DNA of 64,000 bases from Ryuthela nishihirai (lineage: Eukaryota > Arthropoda > Arachnida > Araneae > Heptathelidae). Both the position numbers and the translations under genes were made by a program. Where the stretch lies: assembly GCA_038380435.1 (NCBI GenBank), contig JAWZYU010000019.1, positions 33,071,801 through 33,135,800 on the forward strand. The letters are read 5' to 3'. The notes beneath the pieces were generated by a model that was given only the letters and a program-made list of their open reading frames with translations, was not told the origin of the DNA and made no database searches. Positions 21,553 to 32,496 of this stretch are shown piece by piece (position 1 is the stretch's first letter; every line of letters starts with the position of its first letter).

Positions 21553-21690
21553 AATACTGGCAGTTCTCGCTATAACGAATTAACTGATTTCAAAATATCA
21601 GTCGTTAAACGAAATGAAAGTCTCATATTAATATAAGAGAAATTAGTCTATGTGTTCTCGATATACTGCATAATAGCAAAATATGGAAAA
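21553..21690. repeat. Possible pogo/Tigger-like element end
   Basis: CAGTTCTCGCTATAACGAA resembles pogo/Tigger-type inverted ends (CAGT...CTCG.TATAACGAA). No matching right end was identified. Confidence 0.25.
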
Positions 21691-21733
21691 TTTCAGAGTA
21701 AGAACATATTTGTTAACATAAAAAACACAGTAA

Positions 21734-22105
21734 ATTGTTTTACTTAGGAGAGATACTTTGTTGCACACAACGGGCTAAATGGTCAGGTCACAAGGACCCC
21801 AAAGGCTCAGAGAAGGTTGAGGGAAGAGGACACACTGAACAGCTGTTTGAAGACACATGGTTGTCTCCCATCAAAATCCTTCAGCGTATTCTTTAACGTG
21901 CACAGGTGCCCAGCTGTTTTTTCTTGCACAAGGGGCCACGGCTTAACATCCCATCCAATGAACGGCGGTCTTTGCAAATCCGTCGGTGTCCTCTAGTGAC
22001 CGAGGGGCAGGATGGGGTGTTAAAATGAGCTAAATCTCAACGCTGAGCCGAGATGGGACTCGAACCTGGGAACTGCAGGTTACGAGACTAGTGCTCTACC
22101 AACAT
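21734..22105 (-). repeat. SINE-A, nearly full length, old
   Basis: 3' end TTGTTTTACTTAGGAGAG through GGACTCGAACCTGGGAACTG to a decayed D arm (GCTCTACCAACATG). Confidence 0.85.
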
Positions 22106-22296
22106 GATAGATACGTTAAAAACATCATTTATAGGTGAATACCTGTTGCAAATCTAAAGGAATTAGACGAATTAGTTTGCACGGAAATAATCTCGCTTAA
22201 CTGAAATTGATAATGCACGTATTATTGCATGTCAATACAATATGAGTATTCCCTCCTCACCTGCTCTCTTTCTAAAGAGATATTTCTTTTATGTGA

Positions 22297-22575
22297 CTCC
22301 CCGCCCTGCCCATGGTCAGTAGGGGACACCGATGGGCTTGGAAAGGTCGCCGTCCGTCGGATGGGGCGTTAAGCCGTGGCCCGTGTGCGGGAAAGCCATA
22401 CCCTGTGCACGTTAAAGAACACGCTGGATGGCCTTGACGGGAGGCTACCATCTGTCTCCCAACAACAGTTCCAGTGCGTCCCCTCTCCCAACCTTCTCTG
22501 AGCTTTCGGAGTCCTTGTGACCTGGCCATTTAGCCTATTATGTGCAAAAAAGTGCCGCTCAGAGGTAAAATAACC
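22297..22575 (+). repeat. SINE-A, headless
   Basis: Starts at ACTCCCCGCCCTGCCC, the first body block after the tRNA-like head. Copies at 26165 start at the same block. Confidence 0.88.
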
Positions 22576-22577
22576 AA

Positions 22578-23007
22578 CTAACTTCTATGTGACGAACTAA
22601 AACCTAAGCCGTTACAACTTTTTGAGGTCAAAAAGCATCATCTAACAAATAATAATTTTACTTCATCAGAGCCACCGGCATTACGGTAGAGAGATCTTAC
22701 AAATGATATACGATAATTATTATATTTGATATGGAAAAATGTTTCATCTAAGCGAGAAAATTTACAGAGTTTTAAAATATCGCTTTCTTAGAGTAGCAAA
22801 AATATTTGCATCAGCTCTGCCTGAATCATTGGATAAGTGAGATCATACTCTGCGTTCTTAGAAGCGTGTCGTGTAATTTCAATTTAAAACTCATGCTCAG
22901 CTATTGATGTGTAGATGATTATTTATTCTATTCTTATAATGTGTTAATTCATCAAAACGGATTGGGTTTCGATTAACAGATAAATATACCGTTGTCTTCT
23001 GGGAGGA
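22578..23007. other. AT-rich unique stretch
   Basis: Nothing recognised before the interleaved inverted repeat. Confidence 0.4.
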
Positions 23008-23434
23008 TCTTGTACTTGGCAGTTATTCCTCCTTATGAGTGTTATCAGTGTTTTTTTCTAGTATTAGTTAATTAGATCATTAAATCCAGTAAAAAGAGTG
23101 CCACCTCCGAAAAGTGTGCGCGTTGCAGCACATCAAAATCAACACACACTTAAGTGAATTGTGCAGCGAAATTCGACTACCTGCAGAGGACTCAAATATA
23201 CAAAGAAATAATGGTAACACTCATAAGGAACTGCCAAGTACAGAGCCAAAGGAAATCAAAACTAGGTTCTTTTACATGAGATTCAAGCACGCTATAAGAA
23301 AAATACAATTAGGCATACCTGCATCAATGGTGCATCCATTTCTTCTTTGATTTTTTTGAGTCCTCTGCAGGTAGTCGAATTTCTTTACACAGTTCCCTCA
23401 GGTCTGTGCTGATTTTGATGTGCTGTAACGGGCA
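23008..23434. repeat. Interleaved inverted repeats (A-B-A'-B') with coding character
   Basis: A 23008-23044 pairs with A' 23212-23245 (CTTGGCAGT, CCTTATGAGTGTTA). B 23115-23207 pairs with B' 23338-23434 (GCACATCAAAATCA, GAAATTCGACTACCTGCAGA, GGACTCAAA), about 80 percent. On the plus strand B reads LQHIKINTHLSELCSEIRL and runs on into A' (NTHKELPSTEP). On the minus strand B' reads LQHIKISTDLRELCKEIRL and ends in MDAPLMQ followed by a donor-like CAG/GTATGC. Both copies keep the same frame, suggesting derivation from a protein-coding sequence I cannot identify. Confidence 0.75.
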
Positions 23435-23500
23435 CATTTCTTTGAAGGTGACGCTATTTCCTTTACTAGTTTCGAGGGTCGAATCAAATAGTATAATAAA
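23338..23500 (-). pseudogene. Unidentified coding-like exon remnant
   Basis: The minus-strand frame runs LETSKGNSVTFKEMCPL, then QHIKISTDLRELCKEIRLP, then AEDSKKIKEEMDAPLMQ, and meets GTATGC, a good 5' splice-site match. It is acidic/basic helix-like. The family is unknown to me. The inverted paralogous copy at 23115-23245 carries substitutions and a stop after HPFLL. Either a duplicated exon or part of an unrecognised transposon ORF. Confidence 0.35.
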
Positions 23501-23535
23501 ATAGTAGAATTAACTAATTGTATAACAGTAAAATT

Positions 23536-23866
23536 AGGTTGTTTACCTCTAAGCGTTACTCTATTTGTACGCAATGAGCTAAATAGCCAGGTCATAAGGA
23601 CTCTAATAGCTGAGAGAAGAATGGGCGAAGAGAACTTACTGGAGAGCTGTTAGCGAGAGGTAAATCCTCCCGATAAGCCATGCAGCGTGTTCTTTAATGC
23701 GCACAGGGATAGAGATAATGTTCAGTGAAATATAGGCTATATCTCTGCTGCACACTGTGCACAGGCTATATCTCTGCTGCACACTGTGCCACGACCTAAT
23801 GTTCCAACCGACAAACGGCGACCTTTCCCACTCCATCGGTGTCTCCTACTCACCGAGGACAGGGAG
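23536..23866 (-). repeat. SINE-A with internal 29 bp tandem duplication
   Basis: From GTTGTTTACCTCTAAGCG to the CGAGGACAGGGAGAGGAG block. An AGGCTATATCTCTGCTGCAC-type unit occurs twice (23734-23762, 23763-23789) in the core, and the head side is missing. Confidence 0.8.
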
Positions 23867-23867
23867 A

Positions 23868-24162
23868 GGAGTAGAAGATTGGGAAAAGGGACACGCTGGA
23901 CAGCTGTTAGGATACTGATGGAATCTTCCCGTCAAGGCCATCCAACGTGTTCTTTAATGTGCACAGTGTATGGCTCTCCTATACACGGAACCGCGGCTTT
24001 ACATACTATCCAATGAACGGCTGCTTTTCCAAGTCCATCGGTGTTCCCTTTCCCGCCAAGAGCAGAGCGGGAGTTCAGCGGAGATATGTCAATCTCAACA
24101 TTGGCCCAGGTGGGACTCCAACCTAGATTTGCAGATTACAGTCTGGCGCGCTACCTACTGAC
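23868..24162 (-). repeat. SINE-A, 3'-truncated, old
   Basis: Joined head-to-tail to the previous copy. Runs from GATTGGGAAAAGGGACACGC to GCGCGCTACCTACTGACC. Confidence 0.8.
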
Positions 24163-24254
24163 CAGAATTGGTAGGCTAATCCAACTAATAAAATGTTTGT
24201 AGAAACAATTAAAGTGGTAAGGCGTGTTAGGACATGATAAAGTCATATTTGAAA

Positions 24255-24639
24255 GGGGGTGGCTCAGTCGGTAGCGCGCCAGGCTCGTAATCTGTAGTTC
24301 CCAGGTTCGAGTCCCAGCTGGGTCAGCGTTGAGATTTATTTCCGCAAAATTCCCCGTCCTGCCCACGGTCAGTAGGGGACACCGATGGTCTTGGAAAAGC
24401 TGCCGTCCGTCGGATGGGACGTTAAGCCGTGGCCCTGTGTGCGGGAGAGCCATACCCTGTGCACGTTAAAGAACACGCTGGATGGCCTTGACGGGAGGCT
24501 ACCATCTGTCTCCCAACAGCTCTTCCAGTGGGTCCCCTCCCCCAACCTTCTCTGAGCCTTCGGGGTCCATGTGACCTGGCCATTTAGCCCATGGTGTGCA
24601 AAAAAGTGCCGCTCAGAGGTAAAACAACCCAACCTAACC
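24255..24639 (+). mobile_element. SINE-A, full length, young
   Basis: Perfect 11 bp target duplication CATATTTGAAA (24244-24254, 24640-24650). Intact box A and box B and the CAACCCAACCTAACC tail. Confidence 0.95.
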
Positions 24640-24650
24640 CATATTTGAAA

Positions 24651-25157
24651 TTGACATTGAAATGCAAAAGTATCACTGGAGGTTAATTCCAGAGCTCAGT
24701 CGATTTTCTCTAAATCTTGATTTGTATTTTTCCTGCAATGTTCGTTCCGCATTTATTCACTTTTAAAAACCACGGTATTTAATAACAGAATGACAAATTT
24801 ATTAACTCTTGAAGTCTTTTTCTCTCTCCTAAATTTTTATTAATTTCTCAACGGTTCTAATTAAAACTGAGTGGGCCATTAAATGTTCTCACTTCCATAA
24901 ACTTTTTAGTCACGATGAGGTTTGTCAAAAATTAAGATTTCCATCAAGAGGGAACAAGAGATAAGTACAAAATTGCGACCGGAAGCCAACTGTACAACAG
25001 GCTTGAAATTTTGAAGTTTCTGATGTTTTATGAACTTTAAGGTTTTAGACTCTGCAGTATAAGAGTAAAAATATATTTGTACTACATAAATATAATATAC
25101 ATGACCTCCTCTGTTGCTTATTATGCTTACAAACTCCGTCGGACCGCAATGACGATA
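24651..25157. other. AT-rich unique stretch
   Basis: No feature recognised. Confidence 0.4.
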
Positions 25158-25463
25158 GGAGCGGAGTGGCTAGTCCGTAGCGCGCCAGACTCACAATTCG
25201 CAGTTCCCAGGGTCGAGTCCCGTCTGTGCGAGCGTTGAAATTTACTTCCTGAAAACTCCAGAAAATCCGCCGTTCTTCGGACGGGGTGTTAGGTTGTGAC
25301 CGCGGGATAGTCATATCCTATGTACTTTAAAGAACATGCTGGAAGGGCTTGATGGGGAAGTTACCTTCTGTCTCCTAACAGCTGTAAAGCAGGTTCCCTT
25401 TCTCCAACCTTCTCGGGGTCCTTGTGTGCAAAAAAAAAAAAGTCTTTCAGAGGTACAACAAGC
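25158..25463 (+). repeat. SINE-A, old, internal deletion
   Basis: Head GGAGTGGCTAGTCCGTAGCG and box B GGGTCGAGTCCCG are present. The GGTCAGTAGGGGACACC block is deleted. A-run of 12 at 25429-25441. Confidence 0.8.
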
Positions 25464-26164
25464 TTATGACTAGAGGGCTGCTTGAAGAGTCATTAATTTC
25501 CTTTTTGTGTATTAGAGTTAACTGATTATTCTTTTTAGGTCACCAGAACATAAAAAAATACGAAATATTTTTTAGCATAATATTGAAACCACCTGCTAAT
25601 TTCAACAATTGCTCATGGGAACGAACGTGGGTAAACGCACGAGATGCTCTACGTGCTGTGAAGAATACGTCATATCTTGTAATTGAAGTGACAGTTGGAA
25701 TTGTGAAGAGAGTGAGTTCAGTTGATTCGAGTCTGTGCACGAATAGCAAACGTGTGTTTCCTTATAGGAAAGAATATTTCAAGTATCCATTTTAGTTTAG
25801 GAGGATGTAGGAGTTTTAATTCGAAAAAAATTTACCGAAAGTTCTTTCAAATTTTATAAAGGAAACTTCTATTGAAGTCGATATCGTCCCAGTAAACATA
25901 CTGCTTTAATAAAATGTGAAGAGTGTTAGGTGAAACCCTTTTATACAAGTTGTGTAAATGTAGATTAGGAGACACAGGCGATATATATATAACTCACAAG
26001 GTTGTGTTATACTAAATAATAAGATACTTTGTATTTTTTTTTCAGCTAATGTGACTTATGCTCTTTCCCGAATATTATTTGATTCGCTCGTGACGTCATA
26101 CTACTGGATTATTGATTTAACGCCATCAGTGTGAGTGAGTTAAGTTTTACAATCCATCACTGAG
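25464..26164. other. Unique stretch
   Basis: Overlapping frames on both strands at 25540-25795 have no motif. AT-rich beyond 25800. No gene called. Confidence 0.35.
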
Positions 26165-26391
26165 GACTCCCCGCCCTGCCCTCGGTCAGTAGGGAACACC
26201 GGTCGGATGGGACGTTAAGTCGTGGCCCCGTGTGCGGGAGAGCCATACCATGCGCACGTTAAAGAACACGTTGAATGCTCATGACGGGAGGCTGCCATAT
26301 ATCTCCCAACCTTCTCTGAGCTCTCGGGTCCTTGTGATCTGACCATTTAGCCCACTGTGGACGAAAAAGTGCCACTCACAGGTATAACACT
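26165..26391 (+). repeat. SINE-A, headless
   Basis: Starts at GACTCCCCGCCCTGCCC. Internal deletion around ACACCGGTCGGATGG removes the GGCTTGGAAAGGCC block. Confidence 0.85.
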
Positions 26392-26499
26392 CAGTCCATC
26401 ATTGAGACAACTTGGTTGTTTGTTTGCCGACATAGATAGCGCCAAGAACGGATCAGTTAAAATTGAGGAAAACATATAAATTACATTAGCTGGCGAAAA

Positions 26500-26669
26500 A
26501 GTTAGTTGATGATAGTATAGCAGTCAGCACGTCTGGCATGCAACTAGGAAACGTTGGTTCGAATTCTGGTCGCGGTGAGGCTAAGCATTTCATGAGTCTC
26601 GTGTCTACAGGACCTCTCCTGCAGACATGGGACTACTGCAGTACTTTGTACGCTTAGAAATAATGTAAA
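26500..26669 (+). repeat. SINE-C, single copy with tRNA-like head
   Basis: GATAGTATAGCAGTCAGCA is box-A-like and GTTGGTTCGAATTCTGGTC is a clean box B, followed by a ~100 bp body ending GTACTTTGTACGCTTAG. No second copy in the window, so the family call rests on the head alone. Confidence 0.5.
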
Positions 26670-26670
26670 G

Positions 26671-26749
26671 TACCATATCTCATCGATTCTAAGACGCACC
26701 CCGTTTTTATGGGGAAAAAAGTGCGTCTTAGAATCGAAGAAATACGGTA
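26671..26749. mobile_element. 79 bp hairpin MITE
   Basis: Arms 26671-26699 and 26721-26749 match at 26 of 29 bases (CGATTCTAAGACGCAC core) around a 21-base loop. Directly abuts SINE-C. Superfamily not determined. Confidence 0.85.
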
Positions 26750-26897
26750 GTGATTTTTTTTAAGAATTGACTTCTAAAATCTTGTTACCTAATATTTAAT
26801 GAAGTACAATTGTTTCGACACTTAAATCTGGTTGATTGGAATGTTATGTAACGAAAAGTCGAACCCTTCGTTACGTTTGCATTTGTTACTAAAAGAT

Positions 26898-27103
26898 AAA
26901 TAAAAAAATAAATACCCCCTCAAGCAGCTGCTTGCCACAGAGGTCTGAAAGGAGCCTATCAATTTATATGCCAAAGTAGAAGATCTGTGAGGATGGCAGG
27001 ACCTCAGCAGAAAAACGACACATACATCCATACCTTACCCGGGGCTCGAACCCAGGTCCCCTTATATCAGTAGCCGAGCGCGCCAACCACTCGGCCATGG
27101 AAC
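26898..27103 (-). mobile_element. SINE-B, full length
   Basis: Complete from the AAATAAATACCCCCTCAAGC tail to the D arm GCCAACCACTCGGCCATGG; box B GGGGCTCGAACCCAGG intact. Confidence 0.92.
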
Positions 27104-28126
27104 CTCTAATCAGTTATTAATTTAGCCATGAATATAATTAGTCTATATATTAAGCTAATTATTAACATTTTACTTATATCTTGTAAAGAAATTGCTTTAA
27201 TTATTAAATGAACTCATTTTTATCAGTTCGGTACACAGTATTGTCGCAATCTTTTTTTGCAAACAATTAACTCTCCTCTCTAAAACTATTTATTATGAAA
27301 TTATGTGTTAAACGTACCGTTAAACTTTATATTTTAAAGATGAAATTATAAAAAAATCACTGTAGTAAAATTAAACATCAAATCTGAAATTTAGAAAATA
27401 GCCTTTCACAATGTTCCCTAACCTGCTACTAGATGGCAGCACTTGTACAAACTTTCAACAAAAGCTCATGCTGATGAACTTGTATAGTCAGGAGACGAGA
27501 TTTCGAAAAAAACAACAACTCGCTAGTAGTTATTTTTACATATTGATACGTAAAAACGTATATGTTAATGTGGAAAGAAGGGAAAATTTTTTTCTACATT
27601 TGTGTGTGTTTAAAAACATTGGATCATTGATTTTAAAGGAGAGGTGCACTAGTGTAACATGTTCAATCAATAATTAAAGTTCACGCCATTTCCTCTGCAA
27701 ATATTTTGCTGATTGGATTTTTCCAGATTTAAAAGCAACAGGTTAATACTGAAAATTCATTCGCAGTTTGAGATTGGAGATCAGAGATATTATTGGCTAG
27801 TCATAGTACCAGGCTGGTATCTTATATGTATCCTGTGTCATATATAATTTATTGTTTAATAAACCAAGACATAGCAAACCACCTCTGCAATGACAGTCAG
27901 ATAAAGTAATAAACTAGTTAAGAAGAGTCTTGCATTTTTTATACGTGTGCTGAATAGAAGCGTCGTAAAAGAGTTTTTTTTACTATTTTTAATGGATACA
28001 GACGAATTTTTTTTCTCGTCCAGAAAGTTTACAAACCCCATGAATGTTTTATAAACTCATTTAAGCTATCAAAAAAAATATATCTTTTAAAACAATGAAA
28101 AAAAGACGACAGTTGTTACATTGTAT
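27104..28126. other. AT-rich unique stretch
   Basis: The 88-codon frame 27411-27677 (plus) has mixed composition and starts well, but has no motif I recognise and no splice context. Left uncalled. Confidence 0.35.
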
Positions 28127-28307
28127 TGAGTTTTATCTCTGAGGGGCACTTTTCTTGCGTAAAATGGGTTAAATGGTCAAGTCACAAGGACCCCGATGTC
28201 TCAGAAAAGGTTGGAGAAGGAAACCCACTAGACAGCAGGAATCAAATGGTTGCCACCGTCAAAGCTATTCATCGGGTTCTTTAACGTGCACAGGTATTGC
28301 ATTCAGC
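28127..28307 (-). repeat. SINE-A piece 1 of a head-to-tail cluster
   Basis: 3' half only: GAGTTTTATCTCTGAGGGGC to GTTCTTTAACGTGCACAGG. Confidence 0.8.
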
Positions 28308-28422
28308 TGTTTTACCTCTGAGTGGAACCTTTTCGGCTCACAATGGGTTAAACGTCAGGTTACAAGGATCCCGAGGGCTCAGAGAAGGTTGGGGGAGGAA
28401 CAGCTGTTAGGAGACAAATGGT
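28308..28422 (-). repeat. SINE-A piece 2 of a head-to-tail cluster
   Basis: 3' quarter only, CAGCTGTTTTACCTCTGAG to ACAGCTGTTAGGAGACAAA. Confidence 0.8.
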
Positions 28423-28429
28423 TGTATTG

Positions 28430-28795
28430 CTTTGAGTTGTTTTACCTCTGAGCTGTATTTTTCAGCTCACAATGGGTTAAATGGTCATGTCACAAGGACT
28501 CCGAAGGCTCATAGAAGGTTGATGGAGGGAACCTACTGCATAGCTGTTAGGAGGCAAATGGGTTCCACCGTCAAAGCCATTCATCGTGTTCATTAACGTG
28601 CACAGGTATGGCTCTCTTACAACGCGAACACGGCTTAATGTCCCATCTGACGGACAGCTTCCTTTTGTCATCCATCTGTATACTCTTTCTGACCAGGGTA
28701 GGGGTTTTTCTGAGATAAATCTCAACGCTGTACAAGTGAGATTCGAACCTAGGAACTGCAGATTACTAGCCTGGCGTGCTACTGACTGATCGAAC
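28430..28795 (-). repeat. SINE-A piece 3, nearly full length
   Basis: From TTGAGTTGTTTTACCTCTG to box B (GAGATTCGAACCTAGG) and GCGTGCTACTGACTGATCG. All three pieces share the variant GCTCACAATGGGTTAAA, so they look like one subfamily amplified locally. Confidence 0.85.
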
Positions 28796-29194
28796 CATGT
28801 TCTAATCTGGGAGGGGAGAAGGGGAAAGAAACGAATTAATTGCCATTCCGTGGGAATTGAAAAAAATATATTTTTAATTTATATTGACTAAAAAATAGCA
28901 TAAATTGTAAATTTCTATAAACAGATCCTTGTACCATTTCCCCTAACACACAAAAAGAAAAATTCTACGCCTAAAAATCCGATTCTTTACTTGGAAATTT
29001 AGAAAACCCACAAAAGATCTTAATTATTGGTGGTAAATATGATGCATTTTAAGAGTAGCAAAACGAAACACTGACAAGCATTCAGCGTTAAAGAAAAATG
29101 ATTACATTAAGAGAAACAGATATTCTATTCTGCGATAATTGATCATGGCGGTCCTGGAGGGAATATGCTAGACCATTTCTTGTGGTATAATAAA
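28796..29194. other. AT-rich unique stretch
   Basis: No feature recognised. Confidence 0.4.
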
Positions 29195-29398
29195 TATAAA
29201 TATAAATACCCCCCCTCAAGCAGCTGCTTGCCACAGAGGTCTGACAGGAGCCTGTCAGTTTATATGCCATAGTAGAAGGTCTGAGAGGATGGCAGACCCT
29301 CGGCAGAAAAACGACACAGACAGCCATGCCTTAACCAGGGGTTCGAACCCAGGTCCCTTAGATCAGCAGCCAAGCGCGCTAACCACTCGGCCACGGGA
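29195..29398 (-). mobile_element. SINE-B, full length
   Basis: Tail AAATACCCCCCCTCAAGC to D arm CTAACCACTCGGCCACGGG. Box B GGGGTTCGAACCCAGG intact. Confidence 0.93.
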
Positions 29399-29574
29399 AG
29401 CAGGAAAAATTAAAATGATCACGGAAATCTGAATTCTGTTAACTTTCATTTCGATAATTAGAGTAAAAAATAAATACTTAAAAAAAATGCAGTCGAAAAT
29501 GGCTTAGATCACTCTGAAATTACAGGTTAACTGACTGAGAACTTACACTACTGACCATGACCTCAAACCGAATT

Positions 29575-29905
29575 GTGGGATTGGCCCAATCGGTACTGTC
29601 AGGCTCGTAATTTGCAGTTGCAAGGTTCGAGTCCTAGGAATCTCCGATGATCACCTATCCTCGGTCCAAGGGGACATGATGGGCTTGGAAGTACCGCCGT
29701 CCGTCGAATGAGATTTTAAGCCTTTGCACTCTGTGCAGTAGAGCCATATCCTGTGCACGTTAAAGAACACGCTGGATGGCCTTGACGGGAGGTTTTCATC
29801 TGTCTCCTAACAGCTGTCCACTGGGTTATCTTCCCCCAACCTTCTCTGAGTTCTTGTGACCTGTCCATTTAGCCCATTGTGTACAAAAAAGTGTCGTTTC
29901 AGAAG
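29575..29905 (+). repeat. SINE-A, old with head deletion
   Basis: TTGGCCCAATCGGTACTGTC (shortened D arm), box B GGTTCGAGTCCT, core CCTGTGCACGTTAAAGAACA. The 3' end diverges at TTTCAGAAGC. Confidence 0.85.
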
Positions 29906-30182
29906 CAATTTTTTTTCTTCCACATGCTCGTGGAAGATTCAATATTTTTTTCTCAGAATTCTACTGAAAAATATATGTAAAATTACAACACATTAATGAA
30001 ATATAGTATTAAAATATTTATATATATATATCGTTACGATTGGAAATGTGATTTTTAAGAATGTCAATAAAGAAAGGAAATGTGATAAAGAAGAATACTT
30101 ATAAAAAAGTGCAATGCTTTAAAATTGTACATGCAAGATTGTGCATATTTAGTGTAATTCAAATTCTAAGGTAAACATAAAA

Positions 30183-30302
30183 AATAAATAAACACCCCCT
30201 CAAGCAGCTGCTTGACACAAAGGTCTGACAGGAACCTGTCAGACCTCTTGCTCAAACCTAGGTTTCTTAGATCAGTAGCCAAGCGCGCTAACCGCTCGGC
30301 CT
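30183..30302 (-). repeat. SINE-B with internal deletion
   Basis: The 3' end (AACCTGTCAGACCTC) joins directly to box B and head (TTAGATCAGTAGCCAAGCGC); the middle of the body is missing. Confidence 0.85.
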
Positions 30303-31019
30303 TTCTGATAATCTATCTATCTATCTAAAACAACTCAAAGAATAGGGATAAAAAGCTCACGGCATTTGTCTTAATTGTTCTGAAATAAGAAATATATATA
30401 AATGCTCGTAACAAGAATTAGACAATTTTAAATACTTTTTTTATTCTTTTAAAAGACCGCATTCCGATAGCTGAATATCCTCTCTTAATATCTTGCTAGA
30501 CACATATCCCGTTTCGGTCGAACTCCTTGAACTACCACACCAACGAAATAGGCAAAGTTAGGAATGTTACATTGTGTCCTCAACTTCCGCTGTCCTAAGC
30601 CACAAACGATGCAGTCAGTTAAGTAATTGGTGCCACCTCATCCAAAAACTGGGACATGTCCACACACGTAACGTTATTCATTGTATGAGAGCCTTTCCTT
30701 TTTCTCCTCTTCTGCATCAACCACAGAACGATCAACTGTTATTGCAACACCGGAGCCAGAAATCCCAACGGACTAAAATGGCGTCTTACGTACACTATAC
30801 GCTTTAACCCACCCACACAAAATGTCACTGTCATTAGTTTCCCAACCACAAAGGTTATAAGAGTACTTGCTTTCAACCCCCGTGTAACACATCACGCAAT
30901 AATTCCTCCCCTCCCATATTTTCCCCATGAGAAATACACGTCAAGAAGAACGAAACTAGGGGGGGGGGGGGATAAGGGACTGCGAATAACTGTGAATTTC
31001 GAGAGAAAAAAATATAGAA
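30303..31019. other. Mostly unique stretch
   Basis: (CTAT)n at 30311-30325 and a G-run at 30960-30972. 30574-30807 is an open frame without motif. AAAATGGCGTC at 30776-30786 resembles a YY1 site, but context does not support a promoter. Confidence 0.35.
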
Positions 31020-31515
31020 CTCTAGTCAGGTTGACCTGAACTTAATAAATATGCCAATGATTGCAAATTCAACATCGACACTGTCACGGATGAGGAAGAG
31101 ACATACGTTTTCCACAAAAGCCACCAGAATAGCCTCCTGACCGTACCTCCACGAGGCGTGTGCGTAATCCTCCAGAGGGGAACACCGCAGCTTTTGCTCT
31201 TGCGGTGGTAAAAACACGACAGTCGCCCGGTTGAGCTTTCCCAGCTGAGCAGAACAAGAGCTCCATGCAATCGATGATGGGAGTGCGCTGGGGTGCGTGC
31301 AAACAATGGTCGGGGCTCAGAGCCATGGCAGGAGAGGCAACAATGGCGATGTGGAGTGTGCGCAGCAACGAGGGGACAAGAGGGCAACAATGAGGTGGTG
31401 TTGTAACAACAATAGCGGACATAAAGAGCAGCAGCTTGACTCTCTGTTGTGTGCGGTGAGCCACTCGATTTGCGGGAGACCTTCAGGTCGTGATGGGCGA
31501 TTTCATCAACCAACC
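31020..31515. other. GC-richer single-copy island, no gene supported
   Basis: About 500 bp with near-balanced composition in AT-rich surroundings. Three overlapping minus-strand frames (up to 163 codons) and one plus-strand frame are open at once. This is what lower stop-codon frequency produces, and none shows a domain, signal peptide or splice signals. It could be a conserved non-coding element or a decayed exon. Confidence 0.4.
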
Positions 31516-31937
31516 AAATAATTTATACCTAATGGGTATAGATTGCCTTTTTGGCCTGCTCTGCGGGAAAAGCCATCATGGATATTGGACCCATTGAAGG
31601 GCTCTTTTGTGTGCCGTATGCCTTGCTCTTCAGCGAAGAGCTTTTTCGTAATTTCGGGCTATTTTTTTTTCGTGTAGATTATTTATTTTTAACAGTTCAT
31701 AAAGTAAATATATACGCTTGCTTTGTTTTTTTAATATTCTCATTTCAGGATTGCTTTTCAGAAGTGGCTATAAGAAGCTATAAAACACGAAGCTCATTAT
31801 TAATATTATGATTATTTTTCGTTCAAAAAATTTTATTTTACGATAATAATCATGCCATTATTAGCAATTATATCAATGTATAATTGTTGATGCATTAAAA
31901 AGCCGCACCATCCACTAGCACTTTCAAAAGAGCAATG
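31516..31937. other. AT-rich unique stretch
   Basis: The 86-codon frame 31551-31811 is Phe/Ile/Leu-rich without motif. Confidence 0.35.
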
Positions 31938-32320
31938 AATGGCTATGTCGGCAGGGTTCCAGGTTCGAATCTCCCGCATTGAGACTTTCTCAGCTAACTA
32001 CCGTCATGACCTCGGTGAGAAGAGGAACACCAATGGGTTAGGAAAAGCCACCTTACATCGAATATGCAGTTAAGCCGTGGCCTCTTGAGCAGAAGAGACA
32101 TATACTATGCACATTACAGAACACGCTGGATTCTACATTTGCACACGCTGGATTCCACATTAAAGAAACGTCTAAAACAGCGGAAATCTGCCATCTGTCG
32201 CCTAGTAGTTGTTTAGTACGTCTCCTTTTCCCAACCTTCTCCAAGCCCTTGGGGTCCTCGTGACCTGGCAATTTAGCCTATTTTGTGTAGAAGAGTGCTG
32301 CTGAAAGGCAAAATACCCCA
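31938..32320 (+). repeat. SINE-A, 5'-truncated, old
   Basis: Box B CCAGGTTCGAATCTCC; the core contains a short duplicated block (ACACGCTGGATTCTACATTT, then ACACGCTGGATTCCACATTA). Confidence 0.8.
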
Positions 32321-32404
32321 ATTCCTATTCGGCCATTTTGCATTTTGCATACCCCTAAACTGTCAATTACATTATACTCTTTATTTCGAAATATATTTTT
32401 TTCA

Positions 32405-32496
32405 GTTTCTCAGACCTTCTACTATGGCATATAAACTGACAGGCTCCTGTCAGACCTCTGTGGCAAGCAGCTGCTTGAGGGGGTATTTTTTTTTAA
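32405..32496 (+). repeat. SINE-B, 3' half
   Basis: CTCAGACCTTCTACTATGGC to GAGGGGGTATTTTTTTTTA. Confidence 0.85.

Noticed and set aside
30776..30786. YY1-type promoter site AAAATGGCGTC
   Set aside because: Single motif without CpG enrichment or downstream exon; kept only as a note.
31022..31513. 163-codon minus-strand ORF
   Set aside because: Overlaps two other open frames plus one on the opposite strand in GC-richer DNA; no domain, no splice or promoter evidence.
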